Shown in pieces: positions 1 through 8,859 of a stretch of 35,955 nt of DNA (its first letter is position 1; each line of letters starts with the position of its first letter). The DNA comes from Trachelipus rathkii (taxonomy: Eukaryota; Arthropoda; Malacostraca; Isopoda; Trachelipodidae): contig JABUQX010002751.1 in assembly GCA_015478945.1 (NCBI GenBank), positions 1 to 35,955 on the forward strand. The letters run 5' to 3'. A program made the translations under genes and the position numbers. The notes beneath the pieces are model-generated. The model searched no databases, had not been told where the DNA came from, and saw only the letters and a program-made list of their open reading frames with translations.

Positions 1-120
1 AAAACCCCGCCCTACTTCTATTCTTATAGTACGAGTTGAAGGATGAATTCTTTTCCATCTGGGTGATGAATTCTTAGCCATAAAATTAGGTTTAGAGTTA
101 CGAGTAGGTGTTATTGCCCA
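1..120 (-). pseudogene. possible LINE-J reverse transcriptase scrap
   Basis: Read on the minus strand, this stretch gives peptides such as SSPRWKRIHPS and, in another frame, a TPDGKEF-like string. They resemble the corresponding part of the LINE fragment at 6490-6881 (PRxKRIKHTPS and NPDRKESS). It may be a short remnant of the region just after the catalytic motif of a non-LTR reverse transcriptase. It has no intact frame and is cut off by the window edge. Weak call, resting on similarity to another decayed copy. Confidence 0.25.
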
Positions 121-699
121 TGGATTGCAGAGTTTAGAGTGCAAGGCCATTGATGTTTGGTAAAGTTAAAAGGAGAGCCACGCTGTGCAAATGCTGCTAT
201 CATACACGCCACACTTCAGCACAGGCAATCAAAAAAAAAAAAAAAAAAAACACAGACAAACAGACAAATAGACTAAAAACAAAAGGAGAAATGAGGAAAA
301 TTTATTTGTAGCGCTAAAACCTAAATTTTAAAAATGATAAAACCCTAAATTTACATGCAAATATCTAAAATAGTGATATCCAGAATAGGTTTTTTTTTAA
401 AAAAAAAACGTTCACTGCCACCTCCCTCCAATAAACAGAACCGCTCCTCACGAAATTGGCGTACAGAAAAAATACTATAGATTCAACTAAAAAAGTAGAT
501 AAATCTGTATAAATTATAATAAATAGGCTATCCAAATAGGTAAATTTGTACGATAAATGCACGCGTAAGTTTGGAGACAACCGGTAAAAAATCTAAGTTA
601 ATAAAGGAAATTCGAGGAAAAAACAAACATACACATGGTACTAGCTATCTGTATCTCGACTAGATTTATTAATTCGAATCTAAAGAGTTTTTCATGAAA
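121..699. other. no gene seen; poly(A) run
   Basis: AT-rich sequence with a run of about 19 A at 232-250. The longest open frame (minus, 365-580) has no recognisable motif. The poly(A) could be a retroelement tail, but no target duplication is visible. Confidence 0.4.
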
Positions 700-832
700 G
701 TTTTCAAAACGTGCCAAAAGTATCAGAAGTATCGCTAAGTATCGGCCATTTTTACCGATACCGATACCGATACAATCAAAATGGCCGATACTACCGATAC
801 CGATAAACCGATACTATCGGCCTACATCCCTA
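700..832. mobile_element. hAT-type transposon end with CCGATA repeats
   Basis: The right edge reads, on the minus strand, tagggatgtaggccgata, which has the form of a hAT terminal inverted repeat (TAGGGATGTAGG). Behind it lies a cluster of CCGATA motifs in both orientations (about 727-819), the arrangement seen for transposase-binding subterminal repeats in this superfamily. Two atcggccat-type segments form a local inverted repeat. The right flank is (TA)n, so no target duplication can be judged, and the other end was not found. No coding sequence belongs to it here. Confidence 0.55.
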
Positions 833-949
833 ATATATATATTGCTATAAATTTATTTTTCAGATTTTCATTACTTTAAAGAATAGTACTAAAATATTAA
901 AAATTTAAATTAATAACAATTAAAAATTAACATTGTCATTACCTACTAA

Positions 950-1480
950 AATAAATAATCATGGCAAGCAGTTACCCATCAGCCAGCAAAGAAGAATCAT
1001 ATTCCTTGTAAATCAGAAAGTTTAGGGTCAAGTGGAAAATTATTCTACATAGCTAAGGATGATCAATCAAAAACTCTTTGCAAATTATGCAAAATCCAAA
1101 TATCAAGAGGAACCAATAGAGGTGACTTACAACAACAAATATGATTAAACATTTAAATACTAAACATCCAAAAAAATTACAGGAGGAAAAAGAAAAGGAA
1201 AGACAAGAACAGAAAAGGAAAAGATCTCTTATGGTATAAATATTTCAGAAACTAAAAGGAGTAAAACTGAGTTGCAATGTTCTAAGCAACCAACTTTGGT
1301 TGACACTCTTAACAAAACCAAATAAATGACTCTAAATCCAAGTAGATTCACCGACTTATTGAAGAAATGATGGCAGTGGATTTGCGACCATTTTCAATAG
1401 TTTCAAAAGAATCGGAATCAGCACTTTTGACTGGTATCGGAATCAGCCTCAGCTGGAAATTTGGAATCGTCCCATCACTA
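950..1480 (+). pseudogene. hAT transposase fragment with BED zinc finger and terminal inverted repeat
   Basis: A BED-type zinc finger is readable across one frame break: CKLCKIQISRG (cysteines near 1079 and 1088), then NMIKHLNTKHPKKLQ with an H-x4-H pair near 1150 and 1165. A charged KEKERQE stretch follows, then, after more breaks, MMAVDLRPFSIVS, which matches the start of the hAT core ('ALDLQPFSIV'). The fragment ends at 1480 in a terminal repeat, minus strand tagtgatgggacgatt, identical over those bases to the left end of the large element at 6882. The catalytic core is missing, so this is an internally deleted, dead copy. Confidence 0.6.
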
Positions 1481-1603
1481 ATATATATATATATAACGTA
1501 ATATATATTACCTATATATATATATATATTATGATATTATATATATTATATCTATTATATACGTATATCATATATACTATATATAGTATATATATATATA
1601 TAT
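1481..1603. repeat. (TA)n-rich array
   Basis: Imperfect TA dinucleotide array between two hAT-type elements. Confidence 0.9.
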
Positions 1604-1749
1604 TAGGGGTGTACTGGAACTGGAATTTTTACTTCTGGCACAATCCATTACAGCCCGGAATCCCAAAAAAAATTCCGCCCGGAGAAGCGGAATTTCTAAT
1701 GAACTTTTCTTTAACTATAAAGGCAGAAATTGTAAAAAAATAGTTCTAT

Positions 1750-2160
1750 ATATATTTTCAATATACAATCTTTTATATAAATATATTATATATTATATAC
1801 GTATATATATATATTATATATATATATATATATATATTCAGTATATATATTATATATATATTATACTATATATATATATTATACTATACTATATATATAT
1901 ATAATATTGATATAGGTATATATATAGTATATATAACTCTGGTATACTCATATATATATAGTATTATATTATATATATATATATATTATATATTATATAT
2001 AGTATATATATATACTATATGATATAGTATATATATATATATAGATATATATATATACTATATATATATATATATGTTTGTGTTATATGTATATTACTAT
2101 ATATAGTATATTATATATATATGAATATATATATATAGTATAGTTATATATTATATTATT
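1750..2160. repeat. (TA)n-rich array
   Basis: TA array with scattered single-base interruptions, inside the element at 1604-3375. Confidence 0.9.
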
Positions 2161-2293
2161 AACAGATATTACACTAGAAGATTTTATTAATTATTTGATT
2201 TACAGATATGTCATATAAAATAAACTTTAAAATTGTTTTAAAATGATTATACATATTATTAAAAAGATTTTTTTATTATTAATAATGTTACAG

Positions 2294-2446
2294 AAATCTT
2301 TAATAGAGTGTAAAATTATTACAAAAAGTATAAAACTATGTAGTTCACTGCAGAAAACATTTAATACAGAAGATGCAAACTTCATAAAAAAGCATATGGA
2401 AAAATCTTCAACGCTTGTAGGAAATATCTGGAAGTCAATAAATTGG
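2294..2446 (+). other. exon-like open segment of unknown identity
   Basis: An acceptor-like tract (T-rich, then gttacag) is followed by about 150 bases open in one frame and then by a strong donor-like ggtaagta. The peptide begins KSLIECKIITK and ends near KHMEKSSTLVGNIWKS; I do not recognise it. It lies within the inverted ends of the element at 1604-3375, so it may be part of an element gene, a captured exon, or chance. No partner exon was identified. Confidence 0.2.
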
Positions 2447-2987
2447 TAAGTAAAAAGGGAGAATCCTCGTATTATATATGAAACACTGGAACCACGTCGC
2501 CCAAAATTGAGGCGAAAGATTGAAGCCGTGAAACAGTGAGTTTGCGGAAGTTTTCTTCCCCCCCAAATTTTGTCATCACACTCAATTGACGGCCCGAAAT
2601 TAACAGGCAATTCTTCGCGAAAATAATAAATTTTTATTGCAATGAGAAACGGCAGCTGATTCACAATCACTGAGGAGCAGGGACTTATAGAACTTGTTGC
2701 CCCATCTTTAAGTAAAAAAATATCTTCATTTAAACAGGTTGAAAATTTTTTTTGGTAGAGTAGAATGATGTTACGCCAACTTCCACTACAGTAAATTTAG
2801 ATCAGGCAGTATTCGAGAAGTTATTTAAGGGCTGATCAGATATCATTTTACTAAAGATATTAGGCGCCTAGGTAAATATTCCAACCATGACGCACATTCT
2901 ATATCTTCTTTACCTACTCCGACCTGCGCCCTTACAGCCAGTTCTGGAATAAAGATTGGACTATCGTTATTCCATCTGCAATATAAT

Positions 2988-3115
2988 ATATCTTATTACT
3001 TAATTTATTATATATATATATAATTATATTTTATATATATATATATTATATATATTATATATATAGTATATATATATATATATATATAATTCATATATAT
3101 TTGGTATATATAATT
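2988..3115. repeat. (TA)n-rich array
   Basis: TA array near the right part of the element at 1604-3375. Confidence 0.85.
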
Positions 3116-3375
3116 TGGTAAATTAAAATTTAATTAATGAGTATGGCTCTTCTTATGCCCAATATTTTGAAGATATTTGAGTAGGCTTTATTTCCAAATA
3201 ATAGCTGTATGGTATGTAATACACTGTGTATGAGCTATGAGTTATGTAAAATAAATAACTTCCAGCAAATATTTTAATTATCAAGTAGCATTAACGTACA
3301 TTCCGGTTCCGGGCCGGAATTTTTCAAAATTCCTGGCCGGAACCGGAAAAAAATGTCAAATTCCAGCACACTCTA

Positions 3376-3486
3376 ATAAATATATATATAGTATATATAG
3401 TATATATATGATAATATATAGTATATATATATATACTATAGTATACATATATTATATTATGTATATATATATATATATATAAAGCC

Positions 3487-3522
<36 letters not shown>

Positions 3523-3595
3523 TATTATATACTATATATATATAATACTATTATATATATATATATATATATAATATATATATATATATATAAAA
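3376..3595. repeat. (TA)n-rich array
   Basis: TA array interrupted by aaagccg near 3480. The following stretch (3596-3904) has no recognisable gene or element; it contains several aaatattttcc-like near-repeats. Confidence 0.9.
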
Positions 3596-3952
3596 TCATC
3601 ATCATCAGCTACCCTTTTTTCAAGAACAGGGGCTGGGGTGCGGAAACATGCACCAGAAACCAGGAGGGGCAGTCTTAGGTATAATAGTGGAAATGGAACC
3701 GCAAAATCCAGCTAAAATATTCGGGTGAAATTCAATTTCGCTCCGATTGGATATTTTCCCCTTTTAGGAAAATATTTTCTCTCTCCTTTTTCAAAATATT
3801 TTCCTTTGCTTTGAGGAGAGAATTTATTTTGGAAGAACAATATAAAATGAATGAAGATAAAAAAGCTCATTAAACGTATTTTATATACTTCACTAAAGAA
3901 ACTCTTAGTATATGATATATTATATATATATATTATATATATATATATATAT

Positions 3953-4031
3953 AGTGAACCCTCACCTATCGCGGGGGATGCATTTGACCTCCGCGATAGG
4001 TGAAAATCCGCGAAGTAGCGGAGAGAGGAAA
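3953..4031. mobile_element. pogo/Tigger-like transposon end or MITE
   Basis: Directly after TA-rich sequence comes agtgaaccctcacctatcg, then cacctatcgcgg (3963-3974) and its inverted partner ccgcgataggtg (3991-4002), then a CCGCGAAGTAGCGGA hairpin. Ends of the form CAGTGAACCC...CGCGG are typical of pogo/Tigger-type Tc1-mariner elements, which insert at TA. Only this end is present, next to the truncated LTR element on the right. Confidence 0.4.
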
Positions 4032-4049
4032 ATATATACTATTTATATA

Positions 4050-5480
4050 TATCATTTTAAGTCTTTATACATTTTCTTTCTTAAATTTTCTCTTAAACCA
4101 ATTCTTAAATGCCCTTTTCCATTTACCTTACATCTAACAATCAGATTATCTAGTTCTCCTATCATCATTTCATTCTTCTTTAAATTCAAACTTACATTGA
4201 GATTCTTTAACGATTCATACCCTAACAACCAAGGGACATCCCCATTCACTACCTCCGTTCTCAACAAAAAAACAGCTGCCCTCAATGCAGCACAGAATAT
4301 CCAATCTTTTCATTCTTTTATAGCTAGTATTCCCAAAAACATAACCTGCATTTATAACTTACATTGGCTATCACCTTTTTCCTTTCATTCTTATTCATAC
4401 TTCCTATCACCCTACCTAGTCATTTTCCCCAATCACATTCTTCGAACACCCTGTATTGACTATCGCACATATTTCACTATATTCTTCTCTATCGTCATCT
4501 TCACTCTCTCTCTTTTCTCTATATTCAAATATACACAGTGTCCTCCTTTATTTCATCATTCATCCATCTTCCTCTTCCTCTACCAAAACCATAGACACCT
4601 CTTGCCTCATTCTACAATTGTGTTCCTCTTCTAACATTACCTTCTCTTTCATGCATGTTTCTATTCTGAATTCTTTCAGGACAATTCACACCAAAATTAT
4701 ATAAGGATCTACAAACTACACATTGCATCACTTTACCACATCTGTCCTTATTAATACATCTTCCATCAACCCAAGACTGCCTTTCTTCAAACTGCTCTTG
4801 TCTTTCATTTGTAACCCATCCACTTCTTCTCTCGACACTCTTCTTACCAAGACCTTCACATACATTCAACAAAGCATCTTTAAATGTTCTAAATTCCCGT
4901 GCATCCTTTCCACAATAAGCCAGAACCATCTGTCTCTGATTACTATCCACATTTGCTCCCTCTAACAAGTGCACACATTTCATATCATCACCCAAGTCAA
5001 TCTTTCCTACAATTTTACATTTATTCCCAACCAACTCATACAGATTCACATATTCCCTCATTGTTTCACAACTTCTCCTCTTGATATAAAAAAAACTCAA
5101 GTATTCTATCATACCGATCCCTCAGCTGCTCTTTACCATATTTCTTGTCCAATTCATCCAATATCTTTTTTATACCTTTCTCCTTTCCCAAACCTTCCCA
5201 CTTGGTATCGCATACCCCCTCAAAAGCTTTTTCACCCAAACTTAGTAAAAGTTCACCAGCTAGACATTCACACTCCTTGCCATCCACTTTGTAGCTACCA
5301 CAAATTCACTCTTTTTTTTCCACATTTCATACTCATTTTTCACTACTTGCCTCCCCTTTGAAAGCAGGATACAACCTACTTGTTCTCTGCTCCTTACGTT
5401 CACTAGGCTCCCCTCCCACTACCTTATCCTCACTTCTCAAGCTAAATTCCTTATCTAATTTCTCCAACCTCAGATGGTAA
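4050..5480 (-). pseudogene. LTR retrotransposon gag-protease region, truncated and frameshifted
   Basis: Minus-strand reading, 5' to 3'. A gag N-terminus lies at about 5440-5290 (SERKEQRTSRLYPAFKGE, with stops after it). An open part runs 5287-5066 (KVDGKECECLAGELLLSLG). After a frame break, 5080-4612 includes TMREYVNLYE, MKCVHLLEGANVDSNQRQM and a zinc-knuckle-like CVVCRSLYNFGVNC in which the usual His is Asn. Further down is an aspartic-protease-like IVNTGCSKNVIGE, where the catalytic Asp position is Asn (codon near 4455-4457), and then the protease C-terminal signature VPWLLGYESLKNLNVSLNL (4285-4052). The element is cut at about 4050; no reverse transcriptase or 3' LTR was found. The gag core is clearly related to the gag at 22868. 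Non-functional. Confidence 0.75.
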
Positions 5481-5490
5481 CAGAACTATG

Positions 5491-5501
5491 CTCTGCTACC
5501 A
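5491..5501 (-). promoter_or_regulatory. primer binding site, initiator tRNA-Met type
   Basis: On the minus strand TGGTAGCAGAG lies one base after the LTR terminus. It is complementary to the 3' end of metazoan initiator tRNA-Met over 11 bases, and it matches the primer site of the plus-strand element at 22746. It fixes the direction of this LTR element. Confidence 0.7.
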
Positions 5502-5502
5502 T

Positions 5503-5914
5503 TGCCTAATCTAAAAAACTTCAAACTAGCCTTACTAAACAATTACAACACTAACCTTATAAGCTAAAGATCCAGTACTACACCAAAAGAAAACGCCCTT
5601 TTCCAGTCTTAGTTAATGTAATAACTAATATCTATAAATCAACTTAAAGCAATAATTAAAAATAATAAAGAGCTGTAGCGTCAGGTTCCAGACAGCCTTT
5701 CTTTAATTGCCACTCAAGGGTCTACTTAGGTACTTGCTCAATCCCTTTTCATACAATCTATTAGGGTACAGTTGCCTCCCCCCCCCTAGTTCAGGCTCCT
5801 CCAAACTGAATAAAACCCAACAATAAGCTTGAGGGGTATTGATACTTTATAAACTCCTAATCTCCAAAAAACTCCACCATTAATCAATAATCCTAAGAAA
5901 ATAAAGAGCAAACA
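5503..5914 (-). repeat. 5' LTR of the minus-strand gag-protease element
   Basis: On the minus strand the segment starts TGTTTGCTC at 5914 and ends GGCA at 5503, immediately before the primer site, so it has the TG...CA form of an LTR (about 412 bp). The upper boundary is supported independently: at 5915 the sequence switches precisely to LINE-R sequence homologous to about 30150. No sibling LTR was found downstream, so the length cannot be confirmed by comparison. Confidence 0.55.
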
Positions 5915-6373
5915 ATGGTGAGCAACTGGAAGAAGTGTCTGACTTTAAATATTTAGGATATACGTTGGATGAAAAGAGAACGGATGATGCAGAGTGTAGT
6001 AGGAAAGTTGTGAACAATAGGAAGGTGGATGGCGCAATTAAACCCTTGGTGGATGTAAAGGGACTATGTCTTGAGTGAGCTAGGTTCTTACATGAGGGTA
6101 TGTTGTTACTTGTGCTAATGTATAGTAGTGAAACTATGGTCTGGAATAAGAACAGATCTAAAGTACAATGTGTTCAGATGGACAATCTGTGTGAGAAGAA
6201 TTGATAAAATGAGGAATGAACGCATTAGGGAGTTGTGTGGTGTGAAGGAAGGAGTAAATGAAAGTAAATTGAGATGGTTTGGTCATGTGAAAAGGATGGA
6301 TGATAGTGGGTTGATTAAGCGGATATATAGTGGTGTGTGTGTTGGGAATCGATTGGCTGGGAGACTGAAGAAA
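5915..6373 (+). pseudogene. LINE-R fragment: reverse transcriptase C-terminal region
   Basis: Homologous to the C-terminal part of the longer LINE-R copy at 30150-30600. Readable pieces: EQLEEVSDFKYLGYTLDE, VDGAIKPLVDVKGL, YSSETMVWNK, VRRIDKMRNERIRELCGV and LRWFGHVKRMDDSG, then a KRIYSGVCVGNRLAGR string. These are typical of the region after the catalytic core of an endonuclease/reverse-transcriptase LINE. There is one stop (TGA) and a frameshift, with a gap of about 20 bases near 6188. The left edge is the insertion point of the LTR element; the right edge is an inverted junction near 6374. Confidence 0.75.
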
Positions 6374-6487
6374 AAGAAGATTATGGCAAAAAGTCAAAAA
6401 GAAAGCCCAGCCTTACCGCCCCCTTTATACCTTTTAGTGAGAACTCGTCGCAGTCAGAAAATCCACCCTAGAGCTTCACGGGAGTTT
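6374..6487 (-). repeat. LINE-R 3' untranslated segment in inverted orientation
   Basis: This stretch is the reverse complement of the 3' region of LINE-R at about 30770-30895, including matches to cccgtgaagct, ggtggattttct and taaggctgg. It abuts the plus-strand LINE-R coding fragment, so the 3' end is flipped relative to the coding part. The join lies in an A/G-rich stretch (gaagaaaaag) common to both partners. Confidence 0.75.
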
Positions 6488-6770
6488 ATTTTTTGATAAG
6501 AAAACTGCTAGGTGTATGCTTGATTCTTTTCTATCTGGGTTAAGTAATGTATTAGTAGGTTTTTTAAGTGATGCAGCCATTCTGTTTGATGTTCGCCACT
6601 GCTCTAGTTGATTTATTTATTGTTGTAGTTCTCTGCATGTAGAGGAGTTTTGAGCTGTGATTGATAGGTACTAAGTAGTATGCATAGCTATTAATTTTAT
6701 AGAAGAAAATGTGGGTTATGGTAGGTCATGATAAAAAGGTTAAATAGTGTTGGTGAAAGGATTATTCTCT

Positions 6771-6795
6771 GGGGGGGGGGGGGGGGGGGGGGGGG
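6771..6795. repeat. poly(G) run, about 25 bases
   Basis: An uninterrupted G tract that sits in the Pro/Gln-Gly codons of the LINE-J motif B when read on the minus strand (ccc = Pro). Confidence 0.9.
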
Positions 6796-6873
6796 ACTCC
6801 ATCATATTATTTGTATGTATGAGAGAAGTGGCGTCTTTGCAACCGGATAGGAAATTTGTTGCTATTTTTATGT

Positions 6874-6881
6874 CTTTGAAG
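6874..6881. repeat. 8-bp target site duplication, left copy
   Basis: ctttgaag directly before the left inverted repeat at 6882; identical to the bases right after the right inverted repeat at 13357. Eight bases is the hAT-superfamily duplication length. Confidence 0.8.
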
Positions 6882-6899
6882 TAGTGATGGGACGATTAA
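6882..6899 (+). repeat. left terminal inverted repeat
   Basis: tagtgatgggacgattaa; the partner is at 13340-13357. The same 16 leading bases end the hAT/BED fragment at 1465-1480. Confidence 0.8.
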
Positions 6900-7509
6900 T
6901 CGTCATCGTCAATTTCTGCCGATTAAGTGAGGAAATATTACACCAGAAATTGGAAAGATTATGTTTCTTTATTATAATTTAAAAGCTCTAAATTTAAAGT
7001 TCTGGAATTTTGTATATCTGTCCATGTTTTCACAGATTAAAAATTTTTAAAATCAATGTTTTGAAGATACTTATTATATATTAAAATTACGTAAAATATT
7101 AAGTTGAAATATATGGAGCATGAATGATTTTAATATTAAATAAATCATTATACTGGTCAACAATATTTTTCTGGCATAAGGTTTTCCAACGGTTTCAAGG
7201 TAATTCTGGGGTGTTGATTCCAAATCTGTCATCGGTTTTTGTCTATCACATCAGGTTTTTGAGATATCACATATTGCAGTTTCAAATAAACAGCAATATA
7301 TGATCATTTTTTGAAGAGCTGAACAGATTTACAGATAAGAATAAGGTAAGATACAATATACAATAATAATGAAAAATGCATTTAATGATCCGTAGCACAA
7401 ATTTGTGATAGTGAATGCATATAAATGTAAATGAATGCTTATTACCATTTTAGAATTGACGTGAAATTAAGGAAAATATGTACGAAAATGTAAATTGACA
7501 ATAGTGATG

Positions 7510-8337
7510 TTACATTTGCATAAACGACCTCTTCTTTGACGATCTCCGATGTAGAGCTTGTGGAGTATCTCTCATAAAGGACCAGCAGTAATTTGCCATC
7601 ATGTTGGTGTCTCATCGGCCTTGGTAGCGTTCTTCTATAACTTTAATGTCTTGATGAAAGCGTTCACCTTGCTCTTCGCTCACGTGACCCAAGTTCTCTG
7701 GAAAGTCGTCCAAGTGACTATGTAAGTAGTGAACTTTGATGCTCATTCTACATCCAAGTGCTTGAAAACTCAAGAGCAGCTCCTCCACAATCTCTCGGCA
7801 GTTGTAACTGCTTTCCCAAGTTCTGGGCGATTCCGCATCAGAGAATGAATTCCAAGCTCTAGCCTTTGCCGCAGTCATTGTTGTAACAAAGTGTGGATCC
7901 CTGATGAGTTTTCTTATTTGAGGGCCATCAAATATTCCTGCCTTTTTCTTCTCGGCACTGAGACTTGGAAAGATTGAAAAAATATAGCTGAAGCAGTCTT
8001 ATAGTGTGATCAAAAGCTTTGACGAATTGCTTCATTAACCAAAGTTTTATGTGCAGTGGAGGAAATACAATTTTATTCCTATCAACCAGAGACTCATTCT
8101 TGATGTTCTTGTCACCAGGCGTCAAACTGATTCTTGGTGGCCAGGTCTTTGTCACCCAGTGTTCTAATGTAGCCCTACTATCCCAGTAGCACAGGAAACA
8201 AGGGTATTTGGTGTAACCTCCTTGCTGTACCAGCAGAAAATTAATCATTTTCAAATTCACACAAATTAACTATCTTTGATGATGATATTGCAATCTATCC
8301 AGAATTTTCTTGATGTTGGCATACTCTTCTTTTTCAT
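7510..8337 (-). pseudogene. orphan transposon-associated protein, copy 1, C-terminal half
   Basis: Minus-strand reading: EEYANIKKILDRLQYH, a stop, LICVNLKMINFLLVQQGGYTK, PCFLCYWDSRA, NESLVDRNKIVFPPLHIKLW, then after a frameshift AEKKKAGIFDGPQIRKL, MSIKVHYLHSHLDDFPENLG, EEQGERFHQDIKVIEERYQGR, a Trp-to-stop change (TGA), DTNMMANYCWS, and a natural-looking stop near 7510. It is a close relative of copy 2 (8860-10553). The missing N-terminal part lies at 11768-12669, separated by a 3.4-kb insert. I know this family only as recurrent uncharacterised arthropod proteins. The conserved acidic positions (the D of C-V-N/D-L-K and E/D in EEQGERFHQD) would suit an RNase-H-like DDE fold, but that is inference. 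Confidence 0.7.
8281..8337. repeat. 55-bp direct repeat, left copy
   Basis: Nearly identical, in the same orientation, to 11768-11822 (both contain ttgcaatctatccagaattt and tgttggcatactcttctt). The two copies bracket the 3.4-kb insert that splits orphan gene copy 1. Confidence 0.8.
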
Positions 8338-8339
8338 GA

Positions 8340-8859
8340 AAAAACACAGCCTGAAAAAAACAAGTAAAATTTTGTTTTTTTCGTTTTTTTCAATTCAGCT
8401 GTGGAATTTACATGTTTGAACAATTATATTATAAATTTTAACAAATATGCTCTAATTTGAACATTTTTTGGTTCCAATTTCAGGGTGGAAGCCCCTGAGT
8501 TTGTGTTCAAAAAATTTTATGGGTTTTCCATATTTTTTATTTTATATTCTGGAATTTTGATATTAATAATATTTTGTTTAAACATTAACAAGTTTTTACA
8601 CTGTTAATTGTAACATTATCAATTTAATCTGACAGATTTGGCAACATTTTAAGGCTGCTTAATTTTATACTTGCATCTGGAACATGATCTCTGCTAGATT
8701 GGCCCGGCTAGGACACTGGTGGCAAAATCATTATTACACACACTATAGTATAGTATCCACCACTAAATAATAACACGAAGATATATATCAATTAAGCATG
8801 AGGTGATATAAAAATGCCATTGTAGGTCAAACATTCAATTCGTAGTACAATGAAATCAA
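8340..8859. other. no gene seen (3' flank of orphan gene copy 2)
   Basis: AT-rich sequence just downstream of copy 2 on the minus strand; no motif recognised. It contains poly(T)/poly(A)-rich stretches near 8370. Confidence 0.4.

Larger units (their letters stand above)
1604..3375. mobile_element. hAT-like non-autonomous element with inverted ends
   Basis: The left end taggggtgtactggaa and the right end (minus strand) tagagtgtgctggaa are inverted repeats differing by two substitutions and one gap. Both ends continue into CCGGAA-type motifs (about 1650-1690 and 3300-3350), as expected for subterminal repeats. Both flanks are (TA)n, so an 8-bp duplication cannot be confirmed. Inside are long (TA)n arrays and about 900 bp of unique sequence with no convincing transposase; a short string LIELVAPSLSKKI near 2680 might be a hAT remnant. 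Alternatively the two ends belong to separate solo elements of one family. Confidence 0.5.
6490..6881 (-). pseudogene. LINE-J reverse transcriptase fragment (motifs B and C)
   Basis: Minus-strand peptides: IATNFLSGCKDATSLIHTN, then GVP, then ILSPTLFNLFI (motif B, GVPQGSxLSPxLFNLF in intact jockey-type elements), then INSYAYYL, where the catalytic YADD has become YAYY, then INQLEQWRTSNRMAASLKK. The 'GVPQGS' stretch is interrupted by a run of about 25 G on the plus strand. Several frameshifts, no function. The upstream end on the minus strand meets the 8-bp target duplication at 6874-6881, so the large hAT-type element inserted in or beside this LINE. Confidence 0.65.

Noticed and set aside
3912..5361. 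Plus-strand frames of 60-240 codons rich in Ser/Phe/His
   Set aside because: Antisense shadows of the minus-strand gag-protease pseudogene.
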